Source: Bostrychus sinensis
Lineage: Eukaryota > Chordata > Actinopteri > Gobiiformes > Eleotridae
DNA length: 64,000 nt
Direction: 5' to 3'
NCBI GenBank assembly: GCA_020698575.1
Contig: CM036245.1
Location: 37,067,148 to 37,131,147 of the forward strand
Below, in pieces: positions 54,940-64,000 of this stretch. The translations under genes and the position numbers were made by a program. The stretch's first letter is position 1, and the number at the start of each line of letters is the position of its first letter. Under the pieces are notes generated by a model, which was not told the DNA's origin, did not search any database, and saw only the letters and a program-made list of their open reading frames with translations.

Positions 54940-55430
54940 GTACATTATTATACCCTATTTTCATGCCTTGCACATTTATTTTGGCTGGAACTAATTCTCA
55001 CACCTAATTATGTTGTGTTTGCTGGCAGGTATTTTCTTACTAATCCTCCCCTCGGTGCCATCTTTTATGCGTGTTTAATGAATGTATCTCGCAGGGCACA
55101 GTAATTAAGCACTAATTTTGCCCAAGGTCGCTGTATTTTTTTTATTTATTTTTTTATTATTTGGCTAATTTGTTTTGTAATCAGGTAATTACACTGTTTG
55201 ACCTTTGTACGACCCAAAGACTTCCCCACCTCACAATGCTGCCTACTGTGCGCTAATGCCCTACCATTCTGATACATGAAGGTCTAGCTACAGGCCGTGC
55301 AGACCCTGCTGCTTCTTACAGGCCGGATGAAGTCTCCGGAGATTGTAGCGCTGGGTGTAAATACCAACACCAATCAGTCTGGAACAAAAACGCCAACATA
55401 CCCCTGCGTTGTGCGACAGATTGTTCCCTT
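54940..55430. other. Candidate conserved non-coding element
   Basis: CACACCTAATTATGTTGTG, GTGCCATCTTTTATGCGTGT, GCACAGTAATTAAGCACTAA, ATCAGGTAATTACACTGTTT, CTACTGTGCGCTAATGCCC and GTAAATACCAACACCAATCA. The repeated TAATTA sites in repeat-free text make this one of the better candidates. Not tested. Confidence 0.38.
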
Positions 55431-55663
55431 CTCTTCATATTAATCATGGAGGTTGACAGATTTGTTTTGCCCCCAGTTTCCTTTTGTTTTGTTTTTTTCA
55501 GGCGGCTCTTTTGTCTGAGCCAGATGAGAGGCGTCCTGAAATGATGACTTTTTCAGTAATGCGAGTGGCGTAGAAGCTATTGGCATTGTTTTGGCTATGT
55601 GTGCCAACAACAACTCCCACAAAAATCTAATACAATAATGGCCTCTAGATTTTGTTACATTTT

Positions 55664-55800
55664 CTGTATCTTCTTCTTCAGGGGTCACCACAGCATATCC
55701 TCTGCCTCCCAGCATGCAGTGAGTCGCATAATGATTTGGCATAATTTTTATGCCAGATGCCCTTCCTGACGTAACCTGCTCGAGGTTGGGACTGAAGAGA
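55664..55800 (+). repeat. Dispersed repeat of the GCCAGATGCCCTTCCTGACG family
   Basis: TTCTTCAGGGGTCACCACAG, CATATCCTCTGCCTCCC, ATGATTTGGCATAATTTTTA, GCCAGATGCCCTTCCTGACG and TAACCTGCTCGAGG. Closest to the usual teleost form of the three copies in this window. Confidence 0.78.
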
Positions 55801-55865
55801 ACACTGTCTTATATAACCCTGTGTATCTGGATTACCTTCACTCTTACAGTATTGTAGTTATATTG

Positions 55866-56014
55866 TGTGGCAGTAGCTCAGTAGGTAGAGCCAGTTGCCC
55901 TCTAACCTAAAAGTTGGCAGATCAATCCCCGCTACCAGCATCACATGCTTCCCTTGTTTCAGCTGTGGCTACAAGAACTTTACATTATTTGAGAGGCAAT
56001 ATAAATCTAATCCA
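55866..56014 (+). mobile_element. SINE family 1, internally deleted
   Basis: GTGGCAGTAGCTCAGTAGGT (A box), GTTGGCAGATCAATCCCCGC (B box), GCTACCAGCATCACATGCTT, then a jump to CAGCTGTGGCTACAAGAAC and the tail GAGAGGCAATATAAATCTAA. Confidence 0.82.
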
Positions 56015-57109
56015 CAAAAAAAAACAAAAAAACATCTGTGTTCTGTGTGCTTGTCCCATATACACAAAAGTAGTCAGGCTAACAGAGATATCTTTCATGT
56101 GCTGTAATTAGGACATATGTGCCTCAGTACTTCCTATTTTAAGTGCAAATGTGCTGTCATACTGCTAAGTATAAAGGCATCCAGGCAGATTCTAAAACTC
56201 TGGCTCTGAAAGTGATAGCAACAAGAGTAAAAAAGAAACAATTGCCATTTACTACTGATGCTTTGAACTAATTCTACAAAGTGGAAAAGTGTTATGTTGC
56301 GATGAAATAAGATTTTAAACCATGTAGAAACCCAATGTGGTTGGAATAAAAAGAACAATAATAAGCACATATGCTGTTAAATCTGTTCCTCGCTGCCTCT
56401 CACATGTATTACTTCTAATCAATCATTGTGCACACACAGAGGCAGAAATGACCAAACAGACAGACCTCATGCCATTGCACCATCAACCACTCCTCGTGTT
56501 CCAGCTCAGCGTGTCCTCCTTTGCCCACCTTCTCCCCCTCTGTCATGTTGTCCATATTAAAGCCTCTGCGTGGGGGTCTCCTGCTGGTGCCTTCTGTCCC
56601 GGGGCTGTGCGTGTGGGTCTAATCCCCTCATTAACTCCACCAGTGCTGGGCTCAGATGGCAGACTGGCACTGGAGCCCCCCGCCCTCCCCAGTGGACCGC
56701 TGTCAGGCCAGGAGACCCTCGCACTGCTGTGTGCTCATTACTGTTAATAGATGGCTGTTTGTCTGTCCTGCCTACAGGAGTATGTGTGTGTTGGGACCAT
56801 GCACATATTTTGTTCCTCTTGTTTTATGTGAGATGTTGTTTCTGGTCACTGTCTCTTTAATGAAGATGGATGAGCGCTGTGATTCACTGGTTCTGTTGTC
56901 GCTCTTAGTTAAATGACAACTTGTACTGTTAATAGTGTGCTAAGCCTTTTTTCCACTTGATTGCTATTATAATAAAAAAAAAATAATTAAATGACAAGGC
57001 AAGCTTTAGTAGCGCTGTATATTCGCCACTTGCACTAACAACTGAGCTATATAGCTCTACTATGGAATACTGGAATTTCTGAAAATCAAAATGATAACTG
57101 AAAAGGGTT
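56015..57109. other. Non-coding stretch, GC-rich part 56400-56900
   Basis: Overlapping frames of 86-136 codons at 56337-56916 reflect GC-rich, stop-poor DNA. None carries a recognisable domain and the three compete for the same bases. Nothing else seen. Confidence 0.4.
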
Positions 57110-57310
57110 TAGTTCATGTTTAGTTTAGATTTAGCCCTGGGTTGAATCTTGTTTTAGTCTGGTTGTTTTGGGCGCACTTAGTCCTGGTTTTGGCCCAGTT
57201 TAGTCTAAGATTTAGTCCTGTGTGCGGGCCTTTTTGAACAGAAGTTTGGTCCTTTCCTGGTTTAGTCGTGTCCTTGATATTTTAATCTGACTTAGGCTTG
57301 TTTTACTTCA
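57110..57310 (-). repeat. Worn 11-bp repeat stretch (complement orientation)
   Basis: GTTTAGATTTAGCCCTGGG, CTTAGTCCTGGTTTTGGCCC and CCTGGTTTAGTCGTGTCC are the complement of the CTAAACCAG arrays, with the period partly lost. Confidence 0.55.
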
Positions 57311-57439
57311 CTGTTCTGATTGCTTGCATGACTATCCAGTTGCATTCAGAGGTAGTTTCATCTGCCTCCATTTGCCCCTCCCCCTGGAAATCTTGAATCG
57401 TCTAGGGCTATTAGAAATTGCATATTTTTCCCTTGAATA

Positions 57440-57800
57440 TCTAAAGTCCTAAGCAGCATTTACAAGACTTTCTGCAAATCTGCCACTGCCAACTCATGAA
57501 ACAGTCAAAAAAGCTTTCAGTAAATCCAGTGCCAACCTGCCGAGGAAAATGTGAGCGAACTGTCAGCTGAGACACTTAAAGCACTCCGAGCCATTGCCTT
57601 GACAAACTCCAGACACTTGCCTGCTTTGAGAGTGTGCATTCGTCAGCTCCACAGCGCCTGAGCTGGCACTGAAGTTAAATATAGCATATGTTTACTAAAT
57701 TCCGAGTCGAGCTTTCCATTTGCTCCTCAGCCATTGTGCTCAAATACTCACAGTTCATGTTATATTGGAAGTTTTTATTGGTGCATTTTTGGAATCACGA
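57440..57800. other. Candidate conserved non-coding element
   Basis: AAGCAGCATTTACAAGACTT, GTGAGCGAACTGTCAGCTGA, AAAGCACTCCGAGCCATTGC, TCAGCTCCACAGCGCCTGAG and GCATATGTTTACTAAATTCC. Repeat-free, even composition. E-box CAGCTG and FOX-like TGTTTAC words. Confidence 0.33.
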
Positions 57801-57984
57801 AAGGCCACCCACAACGTGAATATACAAGTTCAGTTTCTTCAAATATGTAAGGTCCACGGCCAAGGAAAGAACTGCAAATAGCAAGCCCTCTGTTGTTAGG
57901 GCCATTTACACGGTGACATAAAGCAGCTTTAATAGCCCAGTGTTCCATCTTTATTGATCCACTCTCAGTATAAATGGGACCATT

Positions 57985-58060
57985 TTGCTGTATGGTCAAT
58001 TTAGAATCACCAATTCACCATTACCATGCAGGTCTTTGGCAGAGTGGCAGGACAAAAGCT
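57985..58060 (-). repeat. Fragment of the GGCAATTTAGAGTCACC repeat family
   Basis: GTCAATTTAGAATCACCAAT, TCACCATTACCATGCAGGTC and TTTGGCAGAGTGGCAGG match the complement of the core at 3050-3110. Confidence 0.6.
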
Positions 58061-58180
58061 TTTCATCAGGTTCAAATAAGTAGCATAATGTGTTGCCCTG
58101 GCATTAAAAATTACACACTTGCATTGCCCCATATTCGATAGCATTATTAGTCTGAATATGTCATCATTTTATTAGTCTAT

Positions 58181-58337
58181 GGTGCCTCCATGGCTCACCT
58201 GGTAGAGGGCTTACCATAAGTGAAAGTGGCCCAGGTTGCGGTGAATTTGTGCCAAGCCATTGCATTGTCTCGCTCCCTATGTACCTATTCCTGTCAATTA
58301 AAGCCAACACCCAAATTAAAATAAAATAAAATAAAAC
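58181..58337 (+). mobile_element. SINE family 2 (tRNA-derived), plus strand
   Basis: GGTGCCTCCATGGCTCACCT with GGTAGAGGGC is the A-box head. GCCCAGGTTGCGGTGAATTT holds the B-box site. CATTGTCTCGCTCCCTATGT and CCTGTCAATTAAAGCCAAC form the tail, closing with (AAAAT)n. Such elements are common in teleosts. Two minus-strand relatives lie at 34866 and 53950. Confidence 0.75.
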
Positions 58338-58714
58338 TATTTTGTTGAACCAACTTAATATAACTGTTGGTAACACATAATAGAATTTGGTTTATTCAAA
58401 TTAACATAAGGTTTGGTCAAAGTTGATTTTTTTTAATTAAGTTGCAGTAAAGTAGTTTATTAGTTTGAATAGTTTGAAATTGGAAAATCACTGTGATGTA
58501 AATGGTTCATTTTAAGTTGGCCAGAGCCAGTAACTTACATTGCCATCGTTAAACCAAAAACAGACACTGGATTTCAGTAGAATGTTGCATTACTTTTTTC
58601 AGTGTGAGGCCTGAAACCGCTCCCTTTTTCTCCTCAGTTCGATCCCACCAACCAATCACAACTTTACCAATGGGTTTAATCTGCCACCATTTGTTCCGCC
58701 TCTAGATGCCACCT

Positions 58715-58876
58715 GATTTTTGTTTTTTTCTTTTAGCTATATTCTGTCATTTTACTTCTAGTTATCGTTGTGTTTTTACTGATATTCTGTTTTATTAACA
58801 CTGTACAGCTCTTTGGGACAGTCTGTTTTTAAATGTGCTATATAAAATAAACTTTGACTTGACTTGACTTGACTAG
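58715..58876 (+). mobile_element. L2-like LINE 3' end with (GACTT)n tail
   Basis: ACTGTACAGCTCTTTGGGAC, then GTGCTATATAAAATAAACTT and TGACTTGACTTGACTTGACT. GTGCTATATAAATAAA plus a 5-base repeat tail is the usual 3' end of L2-clade elements. No ORF part is recognised. Confidence 0.72.
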
Positions 58877-58999
58877 AAGCCGAACTCAAATCCAAAGAGA
58901 CCTCACATTTACTTTTCGTAGAATAAAAACATGAGTGGCCTGGCTTTGGTTCTGTAACAAAAACATTGCATATAAAATCCCAATTTCTCTTGTTTTTCA

Positions 59000-59597
59000 A
59001 TTTGACTGTCCAACTTCTGAAAAGCCTGTAGCTCTAGAGTTGTCCCAGTTGGGGACAGATGAAAGCTCAGTGTATGTTTGACTCTTTGGCCTTGAGTGTG
59101 AGCGGAGGTCGGCCCTGGGCGTCCTGCTGACAGCTGCAGCCTGCGGGCAGATTTACTCTGGGGCAGATGCTTCTCAGGACACCGCATTTGTCCTCTTCTA
59201 TTTCTGCTCTCCAACATTATGACCAGGCTAACTTCTCAAAGCCTGTTGGAAAAATGTTTTTTGGAGAGCTGCTCCTGGTTGGACACCCTCATTATGCACA
59301 GGAAGGTATGCTTGATTCAGCTCCACAGTGGGTCCATGCTGGGGTCTTGGAAATGCTACAAAAGGGTCACTGGGACATCCTGGTGCCTCCTTTCATCTCC
59401 TCCATCCTCTTTTCCCTACCTCCTTCCTTTGCTGCCATTCTGCTCAATGTCTGCTCAAAGTCACGTCACATGCAATTTGCGTTGCTACCTAAGGTTTCAC
59501 CGAAGAACCTGGACATTCTCAACTCCGAGCTTGTACATCAACACTTGGCACTGTCCCTCGGGATCCGAAAAATGTCCTGGCCTTCCTCAAGTCTGTA
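59000..59597. other. Candidate conserved non-coding block, left of the tandem element
   Basis: Unique-looking: GTTGTCCCAGTTGGGGACAG (a short palindrome), GCGTCCTGCTGACAGCTGCA, CTGCGGGCAGATTTACTCTG, GACATTCTCAACTCCGAGCT. Two overlapping plus-strand frames (156 and 165 codons) cover it, but neither has a domain and they exclude one another. I do not call a gene. Confidence 0.3.
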
Positions 59598-59602
59598 TCA
59601 AA

Positions 59603-60728
59603 CAGGGTTCCTGCAGGTATCAGCAAGTCAAATTTAATGCTTTTAATACCTTTTTATTGCTTTTTTTGATCATTTTTAATGCCACAAACATAAAACCGCC
59701 GCAGCTTAAATTGTAAAAATTTATTTGGAGGTATTGTAAAAAAAAAAAACACTAATATTGTTGGAAATCAAACATCCGCTGGAAGCAAACTCATTCTGCC
59801 TGTCTATCACCCTTGAGTAGGCTACAAAAATGGTAAATTATTATTTATAAATACATATTTATATTCACGAATAAAACTCTGAGATTTTACTTCAAAAATA
59901 ATTGAAATTTGAATGCCTGTTGGAATCAAATTGAATGTTTTTTTAATGTTATTTAAGGTCTTAATTTTCTCAAAATCATTTTAATGACTTTTAATGCTTT
60001 TAATGCCTTTTTATTGCCTTTTTTGATCTTTTTTAATGTCACAAACATAAAACCGCTGCAGCTTAAATTGTAAAAATTTATTTGGAGGTATTGTAAAAAA
60101 AAACACTAATATTGTTGGAAATCAAACATCCGCTGGAAGCAAACTCATTCTGCCTGTCTATCACCCTTGCATAGGCTAGAAAAATGGTAAATTATTATTT
60201 ATAAATACATATTTATATTCATGAATAAAACTCTGAGATTTTACTTCAAAAATAATTGAAATTTGAATGCCTGTTGGAATCAAATTGAATGTTTTTTAAT
60301 GTTATTTAAGGTCTTAATTTTCTCAAAATCATTTTAATGACTTTTAATGCTTTTAATGCCTTTTTATTGCCTTTTTTGATCATTTTTAATGTCACAAACA
60401 TAAAACCGCTGCAGCTTAAATTGTAAAAATTTATTTGGAGGTATTGTAAAAAAAAACACTAATATTGTTGGAAATCAAACATCCGCTGGAAGTAAACTCA
60501 TTCTGCCTGTCTATCACCCTTGCATAGGCTACAAAAATGGTAAATTATTATTTATAAATACATATTTATATTCACGAATAAAACTCTGAGATTTTACTTC
60601 AAAAATAATTGAAATTTGAATGCCTGTTGGAATCAAATTGAATGTTTTTTAATGCCATTTAAGGTCTTAATTTTCTCAAAATCATTTTAATGACTTTTAA
60701 TGCTTTTTAATGCCCCGCGGGAACCCTG
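59603..60728. mobile_element. TIR-bounded element containing three ~355-bp tandem units
   Basis: The left end CAGGGTTCCTGCAGG and the right end CCCCGCGGGAACCCTG are inverted repeats, flanked by TCAAA at 59598-59602 and again at 60729-60733. Inside, the unit carrying AACCGCTGCAGCTTAAATTG, ATCAAACATCCGCTGGAAGC and CTGTCTATCACCCTTG occurs three times; its GCAGCTTAAATT word starts at 59701, 60058 and 60411. The copies are nearly identical. No protein is encoded. The 5-bp target duplication and the superfamily remain open. Confidence 0.82.
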
Positions 60729-60733
60729 TCAAA

Positions 60734-61080
60734 GCCGTAAAAGGACGCTGAAATTTTGATTGATTTGACGACTGACGAGGCCAGTCAGTATTAGTTAAGT
60801 GGAAACTCTCCAAGCTAGCATCCCGGCCTAAGACAACAATAAGCACCACCTTTGTGAGCGTGACGGCCCCGTGACGGATGGCTGTACTGTACGTGCTGAC
60901 AGTCGGAGAGCGGGGACCCCAAACAAGCACCTGACCCCTAACCGACAAGTCAAACACGGGTTCGTCACAACACAGGCCCATAATAGGCTGATGTTGGGAA
61001 GGAGGGGGGGGGTCACCTGAGCTAAAAACAATGGACTGTGTGAACATTGCAGAGATGCCTGATACATTCCACTACGTGTG
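60734..61080. other. Candidate conserved non-coding block, right of the tandem element
   Basis: GTGAGCGTGACGGCCCCGTG, GTACGTGCTGACAGTCGGAG, CCGACAAGTCAAACACGGGT, GGCCCATAATAGGCTGATG. Repeat-free. Together with the left flank it may have been one block before the insertion. Confidence 0.3.
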
Positions 61081-61202
61081 TGTTCCCAAGGTGGTTCATA
61101 AATAACACTTAGGGAAATATAGGATGAAGTTTGAGATTTTATTATTTCTGTTGAACTACCATATCAAGCTGTGTATCATAGCTGTAACTTACTATGCTCT
61201 TT

Positions 61203-62336
61203 AAAGGAGCTATGCTATATTTTTGAACCAATCTTGGTCACCTCTAGAACAGCATTGCATATTTTACAACCTTTGAAAATATTATGTGACGAAGCAAATC
61301 CATTCATTATTTTAGTACTGCCATAAAGAAGCAGGGGAAGAAATCAGCAGAGGGCAACAGAGTGCAGCAGAGTGCATAGCTGGTATGGCCTTTTAAACAT
61401 AAACATAGAAAAAGAGCTGGTTTATTTCCTTAAAGGTCCTATATTATGCATTTGCAGGCTTTTAAAATAGTTTTGGACACCTTTGCATCAGTAGTTCCTG
61501 TTTTATGACTTAAAATGATGTATGTGTGGAAATGTCTTCTTTTGGGGAGCTGTTACTTTGACTTTGTAGAGAACACTTGGATTAGGTGTCTGTTGTCCCC
61601 TGCTTAGCAACAACAGATTCATAAATGAGGTGACTGCTTCATAGTGACAGCAATTTAAGCGCTGAAAGTAACAGAATGAGTCCGGTGATGGCACAGGAGC
61701 ACTTTCTGGTTTCATGTGTCTACATAAAACCATGAGACCGATCATTTTTAGCTCTTGAGAAGGGGACAGCCTCAGCATACAGGAGCCATTTCCAAAGTCA
61801 AGAGGGTCACCGCCCCATTAAAGTTCTGAAGATCCCACGCGGACCCCCAACTATACAACTTCCCTCTGTTCAAAAGACAAAGTCATGTTTTTCTCCATAA
61901 ATTTCTATAAAAGCGTTACAACAAACACTGACTCTTAGCTAAAAATAGTTTTAGAGTAAGCTTTTCAAATAAGTATATAACTGTACTTCATTTCAAACTC
62001 AATTTCTTCTTATGTACCTAATTTAGACAGCCTCTGCAGTACCTTTGCGGAAGTGAGGATTCAGTCGAAACAGAGATGTACACCATTTTTTGAATAGATG
62101 AATGAGAGCAGATTGGATGTAGAGGGCTTGTTAATTGACCAGTGCTTCCTGGAGTGGGCAGGGGGTTCATGGGAGAGGTGGAGGTTTGTGGAACCAAGTA
62201 TTCTGAGGTCTCAGAAACTCAGAGAATACAGGATTATTGAATGAAACAAAACACAATTGCAGGTACGTTTTTGATGAAGGTACAACATGGGAGAATGCTA
62301 AGAAAAGTCGATTATGCAGAATATAGCCACTTTAAA
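61203..62336. mobile_element. TTAAAG-ended element, long copy with a nested second terminus
   Basis: Left end TTTAAAGGAGCTATGCTATA and right end GAATATAGCCACTTTAA are inverted. A second left-type end, CTTAAAGGTCCTATATTATG, lies at 61431. The outer parts match 40142-40530; the inner part after 61431 matches 13966-14150. The simplest reading is one family member inside another, or a chimera of two subfamilies. There is no transposase. TTAA at the ends would fit a piggyBac-like mode, not proven. Confidence 0.65.
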
Positions 62337-63341
62337 TAAAATTGTTAGTTTTGTTGTAGTATCAAAACTGTAAGTGATAGTAAATCCTTAACCTTGTGGA
62401 CATTTTGGTATTTTTATCAGCTTTCCTTAATCCAGGTCACCGCACTAGCAGCTCTAATGTATAGCTGTCCTAGATCCACAGTGTTCCCTCCAAACACAGA
62501 GCAGGTCAGGCCTTGCACTGCAGTCAACACAGATTGTATTTCATCGCTCAAACATTTACATTTTGTTTGCTATGCATCCACTGCACTTTTACAAAGGCTG
62601 CCATTGTACAGAGGAACATTCTTTTTTTTTTTTTTTTTTGGCTTTTCTTCTCTTTCTGAAGCTTTCATACCGCATACTGGAAGAGGCCTACATGACAGAT
62701 AGGTTTCAGTGTATACCCACAACAATCACGGCTCTATTGTTCGAACGAGGCGGTTTGGTCGTCGAGAAAAGAAAAGAAAAGAAAAAAAAATAATGAAACG
62801 ACTTGATTGCACGTTACACTAAACCAATAAGGCACGAGCTTGTGTTTCTGTTTGTCTTGCTACCGTCTTGGTTTAGATTTGAATGTTTTGGCTTGTTTGA
62901 CATTTCCTTGTATTTTTAGACTCCAGGTTGCGGCGGCCAACTAACACACACTGGTGGCTTCACATAGCAGTTAGAGAAAAGTGAAATATGGAAAGAGACA
63001 TACATTCCCAGGATTTTTTTTTTGTTTTTTTTTGCCAGGAAAATGTCAGTGAAGGGCTCGTAGCATGTGGATGTTTACTGGAGCGGACTGTGGAGATGTA
63101 GTGTAGCAGAATCTGGCAAAGGCTGCACAGTGCAAAAGGTGTCCAAGACTTCTGTTTAGTAAAAGTGTCCCCATTAGTCACTTCCTGTAGTCGCACATGA
63201 GTTTTACACCAAGTAAACAGACTAAGACTTTAAGAGGAACAAAAGTCTTCCTATTGCAGTTTGTTAGCTAAAACCAACCAAAGATAATACTCATTTAGGA
63301 CTAATAACACCTGATCATATTTTCTATAAGAAGAATAGCTA
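62337..63341. other. Non-coding stretch
   Basis: A T-run lies at 62621-62639. 62900-63200 is of mixed composition without repeats. No gene supported. Confidence 0.4.
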
Positions 63342-63371
63342 CTGCAAAATTAAAAAAAAAAAAAAAAAAAA

Positions 63372-63735
63372 TCCATCCATCTCCATCCGCTTTATCTGGG
63401 GCCGGGTCGCGGGGGCAGCAGTCTAAGCAGGGACACCCAGACATCCCTCTCCCCGGACACTTCCTCCAGCTCCTCTGGAGGAACCCCCTCCAGCGTGTCC
63501 TAGGTCTTCCCCGGGGCCTCCTCCTGGTGGGACATGCCCGGAACACCTCCCCAGGGAGACGTCCAGGAGGCATCCGAAACAGATGCCCAAGCCACCTCAG
63601 TTGGCTCCTCTCGATGTGGAGGAGCAATGGCTCTACTCCGAGCTCCTCCCGGGTAACCGAGCTCCTCACCCTATCTCTAAGGGTGCGCCCAGCCACCCTG
63701 CGGAGGAAACTCATTTCGGCCACTTGTTTGTTAAA
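63372..63735 (-). pseudogene. RTE/Rex-like LINE, 3' end of ORF2 and 3' terminus
   Basis: The minus strand encodes EMSFLRRVAGRTLRDRV, LRWLGHLFRMPPGRLP and RRPRGRPRTRW, the conserved region near the C-terminus of RTE/Rex-type ORF2 proteins of fish. After RTRW the frame changes: VPPEELEEVSGERDVW and LLRLLPPRPGPR continue in another frame to a TAA at 63392-63394, with a short segment lost between. The 3' end is GATGGAGATGGATGG followed by a poly(A) run, given here as its complement. The 5' side is cut at about 63735, a usual truncation by incomplete reverse transcription. Endonuclease and reverse transcriptase cores are absent. Confidence 0.85.
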
Positions 63736-63791
63736 ATAAAAATAAATAAATAAAATAAAATAAATCAATATCAAAATGTCTTGAATTCAAA
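63736..63791. repeat. (AAAT)n-like low-complexity run
   Basis: AATAAATAAATAAAATAAAA at the junction of the truncated LINE and the foldback element. Confidence 0.7.
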
Positions 63792-64000
63792 TAATTAATC
63801 TTGATTTGAGTAATTCTCACTAGATTGGGTTAGGTTAGGTTACTTATTGTTGTCTGTGGGGTAAGAAATTCCACTTACCCCATGGACAGATAACTTTTCT
63901 TGAAATAAGTAAAAAATAGCTTAAAATAGGAAAGAAATGTCAAAGAATCTAGTAAGTAAATAAATCCAGTCTAGTGAAAATTATTTAAATCAAGAATAAT
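63792..64000. mobile_element. Foldback (palindromic) element, cut by the window end
   Basis: The left arm ATCTTGATTTGAGTAATTCT with CACTAGATTGG (63794-63828) pairs with the right arm CCAGTCTAGTGAAAATTATT with TAAATCAAGAATAAT (63966-64000) at about 30 of 35 bases. A second hairpin sits between them: GTCTGTGGGGTAAG against CTTACCCCATGGACAG (63852-63888). Non-coding. It may continue beyond 64000. Confidence 0.65.

Noticed and set aside
59167..59716. Two overlapping plus-strand frames of 156 and 165 codons
   Set aside because: They cover the same bases in different frames, show no domain and run into the tandem element. A GC-richer stretch simply has fewer stops.
63301..63774. A 157-codon minus-strand frame as a host gene
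   Set aside because: The central part is the C-terminal region of an RTE/Rex-type LINE and the ends are low-complexity DNA.

Overview
The window reads as nuclear DNA of a ray-finned fish, most likely an acanthomorph teleost. That rests on its repeats: a DD36E-type Tc1/mariner transposon, tRNA-derived SINEs with a GCGCTATATAA-type tail, L2-like and RTE/Rex-like LINE 3' ends, a GIY-YIG endonuclease remnant of Penelope type, and many short TIR elements with hAT-like or TTAA ends. I found no host protein-coding gene and no supported exon, and no functional tRNA, rRNA, CRISPR array or bacterial feature. Every open frame I checked is short and is explained by chance or by a mobile element. The species and the neighbouring genes cannot be told from this sequence.

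Layout. 0-4 kb: an almost complete but dead Tc1/mariner copy (790-2006) and a small TIR element (3579-3942). 5.7-10.3 kb: two SINEs, a degenerate stretch of 11-bp repeats and a TIR element (9599-10302). 13.7-23.7 kb: SINE fragments in both orientations and a hAT-like non-autonomous element (19709-20328) that shares an inner module with a SINE locus at 23.4 kb. 26.8-32.9 kb: endonuclease, L2 and RTE fragments plus two hAT-like elements carrying 11-bp arrays. 34-47 kb: L2-like tails, more SINEs and an apparent A-B-A'-B' local duplication. 47.9-53.6 kb: further 11-bp arrays and a piggyBac-like MITE sitting exactly in the TTAA of another retroelement. 58-64 kb: a TIR-bounded element holding three copies of a ~355-bp unit, a nest of TTAAAG-ended elements, an RTE 3' end and a foldback element running to the window edge.

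Between the repeats lie several blocks (about 7.3, 9.0, 18.4, 20.7, 22.1, 24.5, 26.2, 28.0, 31.4, 33.2, 35.5, 39.9, 43.4, 49.1, 52.8, 55.1, 57.6, 59.2 and 60.9 kb) of mixed composition. They have no visible repeat homology and contain homeodomain-like TAAT/ATTA words and E-box-like motifs. They look like conserved non-coding elements of a gene desert or a giant intron near a developmental gene, but that is inference from texture only and needs a cross-species alignment.

No genes work together here. What the sequence records is successive transposition, nesting and local duplication.
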